Positions 15,212-22,817 of a DNA stretch of 40,615 nucleotides are shown here, one piece after another; position 1 is the stretch's first letter, and every line of letters starts with the position of its first letter. A model generated the notes under the pieces. It had not been told where the DNA came from and ran no database searches. It was given only the letters and a program-made list of their open reading frames with translations. The position numbers and the translations under genes were made by a program. The DNA comes from a virus. The stretch is from the IMG/VR virus record IMGVR_UViG_3300025853_000219, positions 1 through 40,615 of that record. One strand, written 5' to 3'.

Positions 15212-15846
15212 TATTTTTTAGCAATTATATATTGACCTTTACGAACAGCATTAGGAAAGAATTGTTGGATTTCTTCTAAGTAGAAATCCAATGGTTGTGC
15301 ATTCTGCCATCCATCTTTTGTTTTTTGACCAACAAAATCGTCGGTTTGTTGAAATTCTTTTGATTTAGCAGCAGCATATACTGATATTAATAATTTACCA
15401 CCTGATTTTAATAAACCATGAATCGCTTTAATAACAGAAAGTCTATTTGATTTCTCTTTGATAACGTTTAATACATTAGCATTTAAAGCAACATCAGCAC
15501 CACCATTCTTATCAACCATTGCTAATACAGCGTTATTATGTTTATCGTCTCTATTAAATGGGTCGTATACTAAATTCTTAGTTCCTTTAATGGATGATTC
15601 AATGAATTCTGTAGCATCATCAAATTTGCCACCACCGAAGTCTAAAATTAGATCTCCTGACTTAGCAAGACCTTGTTTGACAACTAACCTATGTAAAGTA
15701 GGAACTTGTTTTCTTGATGTCTTTGCGCTTGAAAATTCTTGTTCCGGAGGATTAAAGTTATTTTGATCCACATCCGATTGCCCCATTTCAGTGATCACTT
15801 CAGATAGACATTCTCTGATTAAAGATTTTAGTTCTTGGGTTTTCAT
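15211..15846 (-). CDS. SAM-dependent methyltransferase with capsid-targeting-like leader
   Basis: This is a 211-residue protein; ATG 15846 follows the ATATTTAT box by four bases. Residues 1-20 are the leader MKTQELKSLIRECLSEVITE, with [I/L]-x-E at 12 and at 20. The rest is a class I methyltransferase fold: motif I D69-F-G-G-G, acidic residue D95 in LVYDP, then DVALNANVLNVI (118-129) and a strand-loop LLKSGGKLLISVY. The target (DNA, RNA, protein or small molecule) cannot be read from the motifs. The gene starts right after a terminator and is coupled to the next leader protein. Confidence 0.87.
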   Translation of the reverse strand: MKTQELKSLIRECLSEVITEMGQSDVDQNNFNPPEQEFSSAKTSRKQVPTLHRLVVKQGLAKSGDLILDFGGGKFDDATEFIESSIKGTKNLVYDPFNRDDKHNNAVLAMVDKNGGADVALNANVLNVIKEKSNRLSVIKAIHGLLKSGGKLLISVYAAAKSKEFQQTDDFVGQKTKDGWQNAQPLDFYLEEIQQFFPNAVRKGQYIIAKK

Positions 15847-15850
15847 GTAT

Positions 15851-15858
15851 ATAAATAT
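15851..15858 (-). promoter_or_regulatory. ATATTTAT box four bases before ATG of the methyltransferase
   Basis: It spans -12 to -5 and lies only about 12 nt after a terminator T-run, with ATGCGTT between. Since the terminator should block readthrough, initiation must occur in this short stretch. Confidence 0.6.
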
Positions 15859-15870
15859 AATAACGCATAA

Positions 15871-15902
15871 AAAACCCACTTCTAATATTAGAAGTGGGTT
15901 TT
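15871..15902 (-). terminator. Terminator, perfect 16-bp palindrome
   Basis: AAAACCCACTTCTAAT pairs with its exact complement and is followed by Ts on the minus strand. It ends the transcript of the 15914-16681 gene. Confidence 0.88.
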
Positions 15903-15913
15903 GTTAAAAATAT

Positions 15914-16681
15914 TTACTTCAATAACGAATCACTTAATTTTTCGGAATATTGTTTAGCTAAACTATATACTTTCAATCTAATAGAAGATTCATCGTCATA
16001 CATGTTTGCTTGATTATATAATTTGGATTTATAACCTGAGTTATAACTTGTCCAATATCCATCCAATACATCTTTGACGGTTATATGATACTCATCATCA
16101 TAATTTCTATCTTTCGATATTATACTAAGCATTTCTTTAGCTTTCTTAAACTCATTCTTTTTCACAAAAGAGATAGCTTTTTTCTTAATTTCATTTTTAA
16201 TTGATTTTAATTTATTGTCTAAATATTTATCCGCTGTTTTGACAGCGGATCGTCTAATAAAATCCAATTCATCATCTCTTGTCAATTTATTAGAGCAGTT
16301 TCTATAAGATATTCCGTTTGAAATTGAATAATAGTTACAAATATCTGTCATTACAGATAACCCCTTTGTTAATGAAACCCTATCCCATTTTTGTTCAATT
16401 TCTCCGGTCGGTGAAATTTTATTCACATTTACTTTGCCTGAGTCTCTAACGACAATATATAAACTGCCAATACGATCAACTCCAATTAATACATTTGAAC
16501 AATTAACTGTGGAGGTAAATGATTTTTTTAATTCCGTTTTGTTTTTTTGTGTATTGACCGTGACTCCATTAAATAACCCGATGTTAGTATGAAGAACTTT
16601 TATCTGAGACTTAATGTTTGATTTCTTAGACAACTCTGCTGATCTATTTAATATCGTGTATATGGTATTTCGTTTTTTCAT
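15914..16681 (-). CDS. Hypothetical protein in a self-contained cassette
   Basis: This is a 255-residue, Lys/Ser/Asn-rich protein starting MKKRNTIYTILNRSAELSKK. It has no recognised domain. The middle is beta-rich (NVLIGVDRIGSLYIVVRDSGKVNVNKISPTGEIEQKWDRV) and the C-terminal half helical, with KKKAISFVKKNEFKKAKEMLSIISK. There is no leader, signal peptide or membrane segment. It has its own sigma-70-like promoter and is framed by terminators at both ends, so it is expressed independently of the structural genes, like a moron. Function unknown. Confidence 0.75.
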   Translation of the reverse strand: MKKRNTIYTILNRSAELSKKSNIKSQIKVLHTNIGLFNGVTVNTQKNKTELKKSFTSTVNCSNVLIGVDRIGSLYIVVRDSGKVNVNKISPTGEIEQKWDRVSLTKGLSVMTDICNYYSISNGISYRNCSNKLTRDDELDFIRRSAVKTADKYLDNKLKSIKNEIKKKAISFVKKNEFKKAKEMLSIISKDRNYDDEYHITVKDVLDGYWTSYNSGYKSKLYNQANMYDDESSIRLKVYSLAKQYSEKLSDSLLK

Positions 16682-16690
16682 AATATTTTT

Positions 16691-16719
16691 AATTTATCAT
16701 AACTTTCATAAAATGTCAA
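16691..16719 (-). promoter_or_regulatory. Sigma-70-like promoter for the 16681 gene
   Basis: On the minus strand a consensus TTGACA (16714-16719) is followed after 17 bp by TAAATT (16691-16696). It lies between a terminator and the ATG. Confidence 0.7.
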
Positions 16720-16744
16720 ACTTTTTTTAAAAAAAACGCATAAA

Positions 16745-16771
16745 AATACCGCTTTCATAAAAAAACGGTAT
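16745..16771 (-). terminator. Terminator after the tail-anchored coiled-coil gene
   Basis: The stem ATACCG/CGGTAT is followed on the minus strand by TTTTT and then ATGCGT, the same hexamer that follows the T-runs at 5950 and 15871. Confidence 0.6.
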
Positions 16772-16784
16772 CCTTAAATTAATA

Positions 16785-17099
16785 TTATACTAAAATAGCA
16801 CCAATCACAACACCAACAACAAGAACTCCTGCTAATAATGTAATCAAAGCTGCTTTTTCTACTTTAGACGCTTTCTTGAAATATTTGACGATGTTATTTC
16901 CTTCATCTTCAATTTCATCAATATAAGAGTCAACGTCATTTTTCATTTCATCAATCTTTTTCTTAACGTCTTCTTTCAACTCTTTAGCATCATCTTTTAA
17001 ATCGGCCGTAAGATCCTCTAACTTGTTTTTAATGTCATCAACCTTACCAGCAACATCTTCTTTGATGTCGATAACTTTTTTCTTTATTTCTTCACTCAT
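16785..17099 (-). CDS. Tail-anchored coiled-coil membrane protein
   Basis: This is a 104-residue protein. Residues 1-75 are an almost pure charged helix of Lys/Glu/Asp heptads (DIKNKLEDLTADLKDDAKEL), predicting a long coiled coil. Residues about 82-104 (AALITLLAGVLVVGVVIGAILV) form a C-terminal membrane anchor. AAGGAG at the end of the preceding gene serves as Shine-Dalgarno sequence. Together with the upstream gene it forms a two-gene membrane unit with opposite topologies. A lysis or envelope role is possible; no family is recognised. Confidence 0.78.
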   Translation of the reverse strand: MSEEIKKKVIDIKEDVAGKVDDIKNKLEDLTADLKDDAKELKEDVKKKIDEMKNDVDSYIDEIEDEGNNIVKYFKKASKVEKAALITLLAGVLVVGVVIGAILV

Positions 17100-17102
17100 G
17101 AT

Positions 17103-17330
17103 TTACTCCTTGTTTATATTTTTATTACATTCAGAACATCCTTTTATCCCAGCAACATCTACTTTGACCGATGTTATGTCGTCACGAACTTTATTAACTC
17201 GTTCATGCAATAACAAATCTCCTTCTTTTCGTTCCTGTCCTAAATGCTTGACTATTCCCCAGAATAACGCTCCCATTCCAGCAACGAAACTTCCTAATCC
17301 AAAAACAAATAATGATATGTTCGGGTCCAT
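17103..17330 (-). CDS. Small membrane protein with N-terminal TM and coiled coil
   Basis: This is a 75-residue protein. ATG 17330 lies four bases after ATATTTAT, and an earlier in-frame start would read through that box. Residues about 6-27 (SLFVFGLGSFVAGMGALFWG) span the membrane. A charged helix follows and ends CSECNKNINKE. The layout is similar to haemolysin XhlA-type phage proteins and to the 92-residue protein at 5650-5928. It is the first gene of a two-gene unit with 16785-17099. A holin-accessory role is possible but not shown. Confidence 0.72.
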   Translation of the reverse strand: MDPNISLFVFGLGSFVAGMGALFWGIVKHLGQERKEGDLLLHERVNKVRDDITSVKVDVAGIKGCSECNKNINKE

Positions 17331-17334
17331 GATA

Positions 17335-17342
17335 ATAAATAT
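17335..17342 (-). promoter_or_regulatory. ATATTTAT box four bases before ATG of the 17330 gene
   Basis: It spans -12 to -5 and directly overlaps the stop codon of the upstream endonuclease gene. Confidence 0.5.
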
Positions 17343-19087
17343 CATTCACTTTCCCAAATAAATTTTAAATTTCCACAATCCCAAACTCTATCATATCCAT
17401 TTAATTTCATATTTTGCCATTCTGTTAATTTTGGATCAAACGTATTGAGTAATTTTGGAAGCTTGTGTTTTTGAAATGACGATCGGTGATGTCGTTTGTT
17501 TACTTTGCTATTTAAATGAAAATACCAATAATTAGGCTCTGTTTTTGAAACTAAATTAAATCCAAGTACATTATATAAATTACCTATGCTAAATCTACGG
17601 TCAGCATAACTTATTATTTGTTTTGGTTTATAATTTTTTGTGAAATATTTAAACAATTTACTAGCACCACCTATACATCTAATAGATGATGAAAATCTAA
17701 TTAACTCATAGTGATTTTGTTGTGGTTTATTTCCAAGTGATATACGCAAGTCGCCAAATGTCATGACAGAGATCAGTTCATCTTCGTGAAACAGACCCAA
17801 CTTAATCTTACAACGATCTTTTCCTTGTATGTGATTTTTTTCCAAAAATTCGTTCTTTTGTTTTGACTTAATTTCCTTTACAATACAATTTCTAGCATAA
17901 ACGGAATTTTTGTTACATTTTAATATTGATCTTAATTTTGACTTGACGATTTCCTTGTTTAACAACCATTCATCTTCAAATATGTGAATTAATTGTATTC
18001 CCGATTTTTCACATTGTTCTGTTTTATCTAAATGATATTTTTTATGTTTTCCGCCTGTGTATTCTGAGTGCCAATAATTTCCGTTGAACTCTATAGCTAC
18101 ATTAATTTCTGGTAAGTAAAAATCCAATTCCTTTTTGCCTAATATGGTTCTATTGTGTAGGTGTATTTTACCGTCGTATATTGTTTTTATAAACTCTTCA
18201 ATCTCAATTTCAAAGGTATTGTCTTTGGTGTCACATTTAGGACACATTGGGTATTTTCCGTTATTAACATTATATTCAAATTCCAATGAACATTTATTGC
18301 ATGAAAATTCATATTTATTATTAATTCCTGAATATTCATTAAATGAGAATTTTGGAGAAAATCTATTATCCGATGAAATTCTGTCATACACGCGATCGAA
18401 GTGGTCTTTCTTAAATGTCTTTGTTTTAGCAAAATTATCCACTCCATATCGTTTTATACAAGTTTCCTTCATTTTTTGTTTTACTTTTTCGTTTTGGGCT
18501 GGATTTTCAACTCCATATCTTTCAATACATGTTTCTTTTGCTTTTTCTGAATTCACATATATTGGATTCCCATATCTTTCTAATTTTTTGTTTTTTGTTT
18601 TTTCAACGAATTCATCCGTTTGCGTGTAATATTCAACTCCATGTTTTTCTAAATTATATTTTATATTTGATTGTAATCGCTTGTTTTTAACTTCATCTGT
18701 TTTCATGAATTTTTCAAAACAAACATCCGAACAACATGATTTTTGTCTCTTTTTATATACCTCAAATTCATTCCCACATGTTATACATTTCCTAAATTCC
18801 CTTGCTATTTGTTTTTTAATAATTCCGTTACATTTAGCAGAACATGTTTTTCTATATCCTTTGTAATAACCATCGAATTTACATTCGTCATCACAAACTA
18901 TACATTTCTTATCATCGTCGCCGTTAAACAAAAAATACATCTTTTCTGCGAATTTTTTACCCGGTAAAAGATCGATTTCGTTGTATATTCTTTTATATTT
19001 TCTTTTCAATTGTATTGAAAAATTTTCACGATTTTTTTCAATAAAATTTAATATGACTTGTTTTGTTATGGTAGAATTTATTTTCAT
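17342..19087 (-). CDS. Vsr-like homing endonuclease, copy 3
   Basis: This is a 581-residue protein, the longest of three paralogues. It has an extra N-terminal Cys-rich region (CIVCDDEC...CSAKC), the zinc finger CITCGNEFEVYKKRQKSCC, YGV-type repeats, and a ribbon CNKC...CPKC. The Vsr-like core is intact: KELDFYLPEINVAIEFNGNYWHSE and LIHIFEDEW. The C-terminal domain (NHIQGKD, LGLFHEDELISVMTF, GGASKLFKYF, SYADRRFS, NGYDRVWDCGNLKFIW) is closest to that of the 8847 gene. It lies between the sheath gene terminator and the membrane-protein pair. A near-consensus host promoter precedes it. Confidence 0.9.
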   Translation of the reverse strand: MKINSTITKQVILNFIEKNRENFSIQLKRKYKRIYNEIDLLPGKKFAEKMYFLFNGDDDKKCIVCDDECKFDGYYKGYRKTCSAKCNGIIKKQIAREFRKCITCGNEFEVYKKRQKSCCSDVCFEKFMKTDEVKNKRLQSNIKYNLEKHGVEYYTQTDEFVEKTKNKKLERYGNPIYVNSEKAKETCIERYGVENPAQNEKVKQKMKETCIKRYGVDNFAKTKTFKKDHFDRVYDRISSDNRFSPKFSFNEYSGINNKYEFSCNKCSLEFEYNVNNGKYPMCPKCDTKDNTFEIEIEEFIKTIYDGKIHLHNRTILGKKELDFYLPEINVAIEFNGNYWHSEYTGGKHKKYHLDKTEQCEKSGIQLIHIFEDEWLLNKEIVKSKLRSILKCNKNSVYARNCIVKEIKSKQKNEFLEKNHIQGKDRCKIKLGLFHEDELISVMTFGDLRISLGNKPQQNHYELIRFSSSIRCIGGASKLFKYFTKNYKPKQIISYADRRFSIGNLYNVLGFNLVSKTEPNYWYFHLNSKVNKRHHRSSFQKHKLPKLLNTFDPKLTEWQNMKLNGYDRVWDCGNLKFIWESE

Positions 19088-19108
19088 GTTACTAATACTA
19101 TAGTTATA

Positions 19109-19136
19109 ATTATATCAAATTATTTTTAAAAGTCAA
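19109..19136 (-). promoter_or_regulatory. Sigma-70-like promoter for the 19087 endonuclease
   Basis: On the minus strand TTGACT (19131-19136) and a perfect TATAAT (19109-19114) are 16 bp apart, 21 nt before ATG. Confidence 0.75.
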
Positions 19137-19149
19137 TATTTTTAAATAA

Positions 19150-19181
19150 AAAAAAGCGACCTCATAAAAGGTCGCTTTTTT
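19150..19181 (-). terminator. Terminator after the tail sheath gene (bidirectional)
   Basis: GCGACC (19156-19161) pairs with GGTCGC (19170-19175), flanked by A-runs and T-runs, giving a U-tract in both directions. Confidence 0.88.
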
Positions 19182-19203
19182 GATAATGAATATGTTATAT
19201 AGT

Positions 19204-22200
19204 TTAGAAACTATCAAACGAAGCTCCCGTAGGAAGTACGTTGAAGTCCAGTAATATAAACTCGGCTGTGCGGGTTGGTTGTAAGAAAATTTGCCCGTAA
19301 AGAATATTTCTATCTATAATATCAGGCGTATTATTATTTTCGTCCATTACCACGCGGAAAGCGTATAATCCACTTCTTTGTTGAACTGATTCTAAGTATG
19401 GGTTAACGATACTAAGGAATCTGTTGCGAGTTACCGATACATTTTGTTCAAACACTAAGTATTTGGAACTTGAAGCGATAAACTTTTTAACAGCGATCAA
19501 CAATCTTCTAACGTTAATTCTATCCAGAGCGGAAGGTTGAACTTGAAGAGTCTTTTGACCCCAAACGGTAACACCTTGTCCTGGGAAACTAACGATAGGA
19601 TTAACGCGTCCTTCATAAAGAACATCACGTTCTGAATGCGTAAGTCTGTCCATTACACCTTGTGCAATTTCGATACCACCACGATTTAGTCCAGCAGGTG
19701 CGAACCATTCAGCAGCACTTCTATCATTTTGTGCGTATACAGCAGGCATAACAACAGAAGGTGGAACTTTTACGATCTTGTTAGTGTTTGTATCGATGAT
19801 ACGAACCCAAGGATAATAAGTAGCAGCGTAGTTTGTGTCAAACTCAGCGGCTTTGTCCACAACGTTTTGAACTGAACGACCACCAGCATTTTGGTTTTGA
19901 TATATATCGAACACATAGAAGCAATCACCACGAGCTTCACACATATCAATTGCGTTTTTAACAACGTTAGTGTGGTAGTTGTAGATGATACCTGGCGTCC
20001 ATAGTAGATTAATATCTACTTCATCAGCATTACCAAGAGCGTTGATAGACAATTTATATCCTACGGAACCGGAAGAAGTCAATCGAGAACAATCAAGTCC
20101 TTGTTGATTCGTAGCAAGAATATCGTCGCCAACTAAGATTGGTTTACTTGGAGATTGTCCATTGAAACCGCCTTGGAAACCAAGAACGAAACGTCTCATG
20201 CGAACATTATCTGCTTCAGTTGCTGGGTTATAAACAGGAGATAGATCAGCGATACCGTCTGTAGAACAGAACTTATCAAGATCGAAATCTTCGTTTATAG
20301 TAGCAACAGCACCAACTGGTAACGGAGCATTGTATTCTTTATTATCTAACTCAGGACCTTCTTGAGTTCCTTTTGGATAATAAGAGGTTAACTCTTCATC
20401 AGCACCAACAGGAGCTGGGTTGAACTGAACACCGGAAGCATATCTTCCTCTATTTTGAGAGTAGATAGATGCTTTAGTATATTCCATAGTTGGGCAGTTA
20501 TAAGCGTGTTCACTTCCACCGATTGGCGTAGCGAATGCTTTAAATCCATAAGGAACGGAAGTTTTTGGATAAGGAGCTTGAGTCATTTCTACTCTCACGA
20601 ATAGTGACTTATTTCCATAATCGCCAAATTCCATTACTTTACCATTGAAGTTGATTCTGTTATATTTGTCACCGATTTTACGAGCAACGAAATTAACTGA
20701 ATCCGGATCAAGTGAACAATTAGCGAAGTTCTCAAGAGTTTGAGGTTTAGCTTCTGTGTCGTTATAAGCACGGATGTTAACATCGAACATACCATAATCA
20801 GATCCAGGAACTGTTCCTGCGAGTTTAACATTGGAAATTTCCAATTTATAAGCAGTGTTCATGTCTGTTCCATGAGCAAGTGTGTGAAACTTGAACAATT
20901 GGAAACTTTGTGACGCTGGAGCAGAACCACTAACAGCACCCTTCCAAGGAGCAACCATCTGTGAGGTAATCCAAGGCGTTTCAGCAGTACGAATATCATA
21001 AGCAGACCAAGCAGTATTGTTTACACCACCACCTCCACCAGGCACACCGTCTGAGAATTTAAGTGCGTATGACGCTACAAATTCTTCTAATTCTTCATCG
21101 AAAACTGTGGAGTCTGTGGAATCCAAACGAATTTTCCAAGAACCACTAGCTTGCATTTCTCCCCATACGTCAACCATAGAGTCTCTGAATAGATGTGAAA
21201 TATAAGCAGCGTCAATTTTAAATCCACTTGGAACGTCAACTTGACCGGCTTGAGCATTACGACCAAACACCTCAGCAATATATTCCATGCTTGTTGGATC
21301 AATTGAGAAATCATATGTTCCGTAAGAAGCACTAGCAGGATTTCCTTCGCCGTCTAACCAACCAGAATTCAATACGATTGAATATTTGTCAGTTACTTCA
21401 TTAGAACTTGAAATCAATGTAGATCCGCTAAATCCATATAAATTTTGAGCTTCGTCAAATGCAGTGTTTCCAAGAACAGCAAGAACTTTTTTATTTGTTC
21501 CTACGATAGCATTAGCAAAATCAAATTTACCATATTGACCATAAACTCCAACTTCATGAACAATACAAGACGCTTTGTTCGGATTGGTTGGGAATGCAGT
21601 TCTGTGAATTTCAAACAATGTAGCAGGAGTAGCTGAACCACTTCCACCGGCAAGACCTGTGAATGTCGGAACTACTGATCCTGAATATGGAAGAACAAAG
21701 TTAACAACATCAATGTCTGTTAAACTAGCAGTTGTGAACCAATCTCCGTTTGAACCGGATTCTAATGAGAACGATCCACTACTTACAACAGCACGTAGTT
21801 CTCCGATTGTGTATTCACTTCCTGAGTTTGGACCTGTTGCCCATGTTCCTACAACTGAACCTGTAACAATGAATCCAGCAGATGCTGTTCCATCAGAAAT
21901 AGATCCTGTAAGATGGTCGCCATACATACTACCACTTTTTGTAATCGTGCAACTTTTCAATTTAACTACTGGAGCCAAACTTTCAGAAGCAGTCAACCTT
22001 TGAGTTGTAACAGATTGTGCGTAAAGAACAAGTGGATTCTTTTGGATGTAACCACCCAAAGCACCTACACGAATTACCGTGATTTGTCCTTGATTTTTAA
22101 GATACTCTTTAGCAGAGTATGGACCATAATAGATCCCGTCAGCTACACCGAACATAGTCTCTAAGTCGGGTTGGCTGGAAATTAATGTTGGTGAAAATGC

Positions 22201-22347
22201 AGGCCCTTTTGGGAACGGTGCTACGATAGCGCCACCGATGTTTGAAATACCCTGTGGTAAGAATGATTGATCATTCTCACGGGTAAAAACACCAGCAGAC
22301 ACGATACGTTCTTGTGGACTCCATCTTCCTCCTTCTGGAATTGGCAT
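19204..22347 (-). CDS. Tail sheath protein, T4 gp18-like, oversized
   Basis: This is a 1047-residue contractile sheath subunit. The N-terminus (GGRWSPQERIVSAGVFTREND, PFPKGPAFSPTLISS, FGVADGIYYGPYSAKEYLKN, ITVIRVGALGGY) and the last 170 residues (GVMDRLTHSERDVLYEGRVNPIV, GVTVWGQKTLQ, LDRINVRRLLIAVKKFI, RSGLYAFRVVMDENNN) are typical of gp18-family sheaths. T4 gp18 has 659 residues, so about 390 extra residues sit in the Ser/Gly/Thr-rich middle, probably as surface domains. The start has TAGGAG nine nt upstream. It ends at a strong terminator, so it does not share a transcript with the tube gene. Confidence 0.95.
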   Translation of the reverse strand: MPIPEGGRWSPQERIVSAGVFTRENDQSFLPQGISNIGGAIVAPFPKGPAFSPTLISSQPDLETMFGVADGIYYGPYSAKEYLKNQGQITVIRVGALGGYIQKNPLVLYAQSVTTQRLTASESLAPVVKLKSCTITKSGSMYGDHLTGSISDGTASAGFIVTGSVVGTWATGPNSGSEYTIGELRAVVSSGSFSLESGSNGDWFTTASLTDIDVVNFVLPYSGSVVPTFTGLAGGSGSATPATLFEIHRTAFPTNPNKASCIVHEVGVYGQYGKFDFANAIVGTNKKVLAVLGNTAFDEAQNLYGFSGSTLISSSNEVTDKYSIVLNSGWLDGEGNPASASYGTYDFSIDPTSMEYIAEVFGRNAQAGQVDVPSGFKIDAAYISHLFRDSMVDVWGEMQASGSWKIRLDSTDSTVFDEELEEFVASYALKFSDGVPGGGGGVNNTAWSAYDIRTAETPWITSQMVAPWKGAVSGSAPASQSFQLFKFHTLAHGTDMNTAYKLEISNVKLAGTVPGSDYGMFDVNIRAYNDTEAKPQTLENFANCSLDPDSVNFVARKIGDKYNRINFNGKVMEFGDYGNKSLFVRVEMTQAPYPKTSVPYGFKAFATPIGGSEHAYNCPTMEYTKASIYSQNRGRYASGVQFNPAPVGADEELTSYYPKGTQEGPELDNKEYNAPLPVGAVATINEDFDLDKFCSTDGIADLSPVYNPATEADNVRMRRFVLGFQGGFNGQSPSKPILVGDDILATNQQGLDCSRLTSSGSVGYKLSINALGNADEVDINLLWTPGIIYNYHTNVVKNAIDMCEARGDCFYVFDIYQNQNAGGRSVQNVVDKAAEFDTNYAATYYPWVRIIDTNTNKIVKVPPSVVMPAVYAQNDRSAAEWFAPAGLNRGGIEIAQGVMDRLTHSERDVLYEGRVNPIVSFPGQGVTVWGQKTLQVQPSALDRINVRRLLIAVKKFIASSSKYLVFEQNVSVTRNRFLSIVNPYLESVQQRSGLYAFRVVMDENNNTPDIIDRNILYGQIFLQPTRTAEFILLDFNVLPTGASFDSF

Positions 22348-22416
22348 ATATTTAATCTCCTATAGGTTATTTTGTTATAATTATATTTTTCTGTACAGAT
22401 ACAAAATTCTGTAAAT

Positions 22417-22424
22417 ATAAATAT
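22417..22424 (-). promoter_or_regulatory. ATATTTAT box upstream of the sheath gene
   Basis: The coding-strand element lies about 70 nt before the sheath ATG, inside GTTTATATTTATATTTAC, in a gap without a gene. The intervening leader carries the TAGGAG Shine-Dalgarno sequence. Confidence 0.35.
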
Positions 22425-22483
22425 AAACAAAAATTCTCAAAAATAATCTTTATAAAATAATAAATTAAAAAAATTATAAAAGA

Positions 22484-22759
22484 CTATTTAGTAGGAGTAA
22501 ATACGCCGGTTTTTGGGTTTAAACTGCCCTCACCATATTTTGTCTGAATTTCATTGATTAACGCTTCTTCTTGTTTTTGCAATTCAAGATGTTCGTCTTT
22601 CAATTTAGTTTCATCACTTTTCAACTTTTGAATTTCTTCATCAATCATATAACCGCGAAGTTGCATCTGCCCCATCGCTAAAATTGATCTATGAAATTCA
22701 GCCTGTAAATCGGTGAATCTTTTCATTTCTTCTTCTGTTAATTTTATTTGTTCTGACAT
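22484..22759 (-). CDS. Coiled-coil phage protein
   Basis: This is a 91-residue protein starting MSEQIKLTEEEMKRFTDLQA. I chose ATG 22759 because it has AAAGG upstream; the open frame extends further only into the sulfotransferase gene. Residues 10-75 are a continuous charged helix, and the end is KYGEGSLNPKTGVFTP, which I recall as the common end of small coiled-coil proteins in marine T4-like viruses. Role unknown; possibly a tail-assembly helper, since it precedes the sheath. A CATATATATAATTTTAAT element upstream is shared with the glycosyltransferase gene. Confidence 0.8.
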   Translation of the reverse strand: MSEQIKLTEEEMKRFTDLQAEFHRSILAMGQMQLRGYMIDEEIQKLKSDETKLKDEHLELQKQEEALINEIQTKYGEGSLNPKTGVFTPTK

Positions 22760-22817
22760 AATAACCTTTTTTTGAATTAAAATTATATATATGAAATAAA
22801 AATTATAAAAACTTTTT

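Noticed and set aside
22484-22759. MSEQIKLTE of the coiled-coil protein as another capsid leader
   Set aside because: L-T-E at 7-9 fits formally, but the sequence continues as a charged coiled coil with no hydrophobic leader, so it is probably a chance match.
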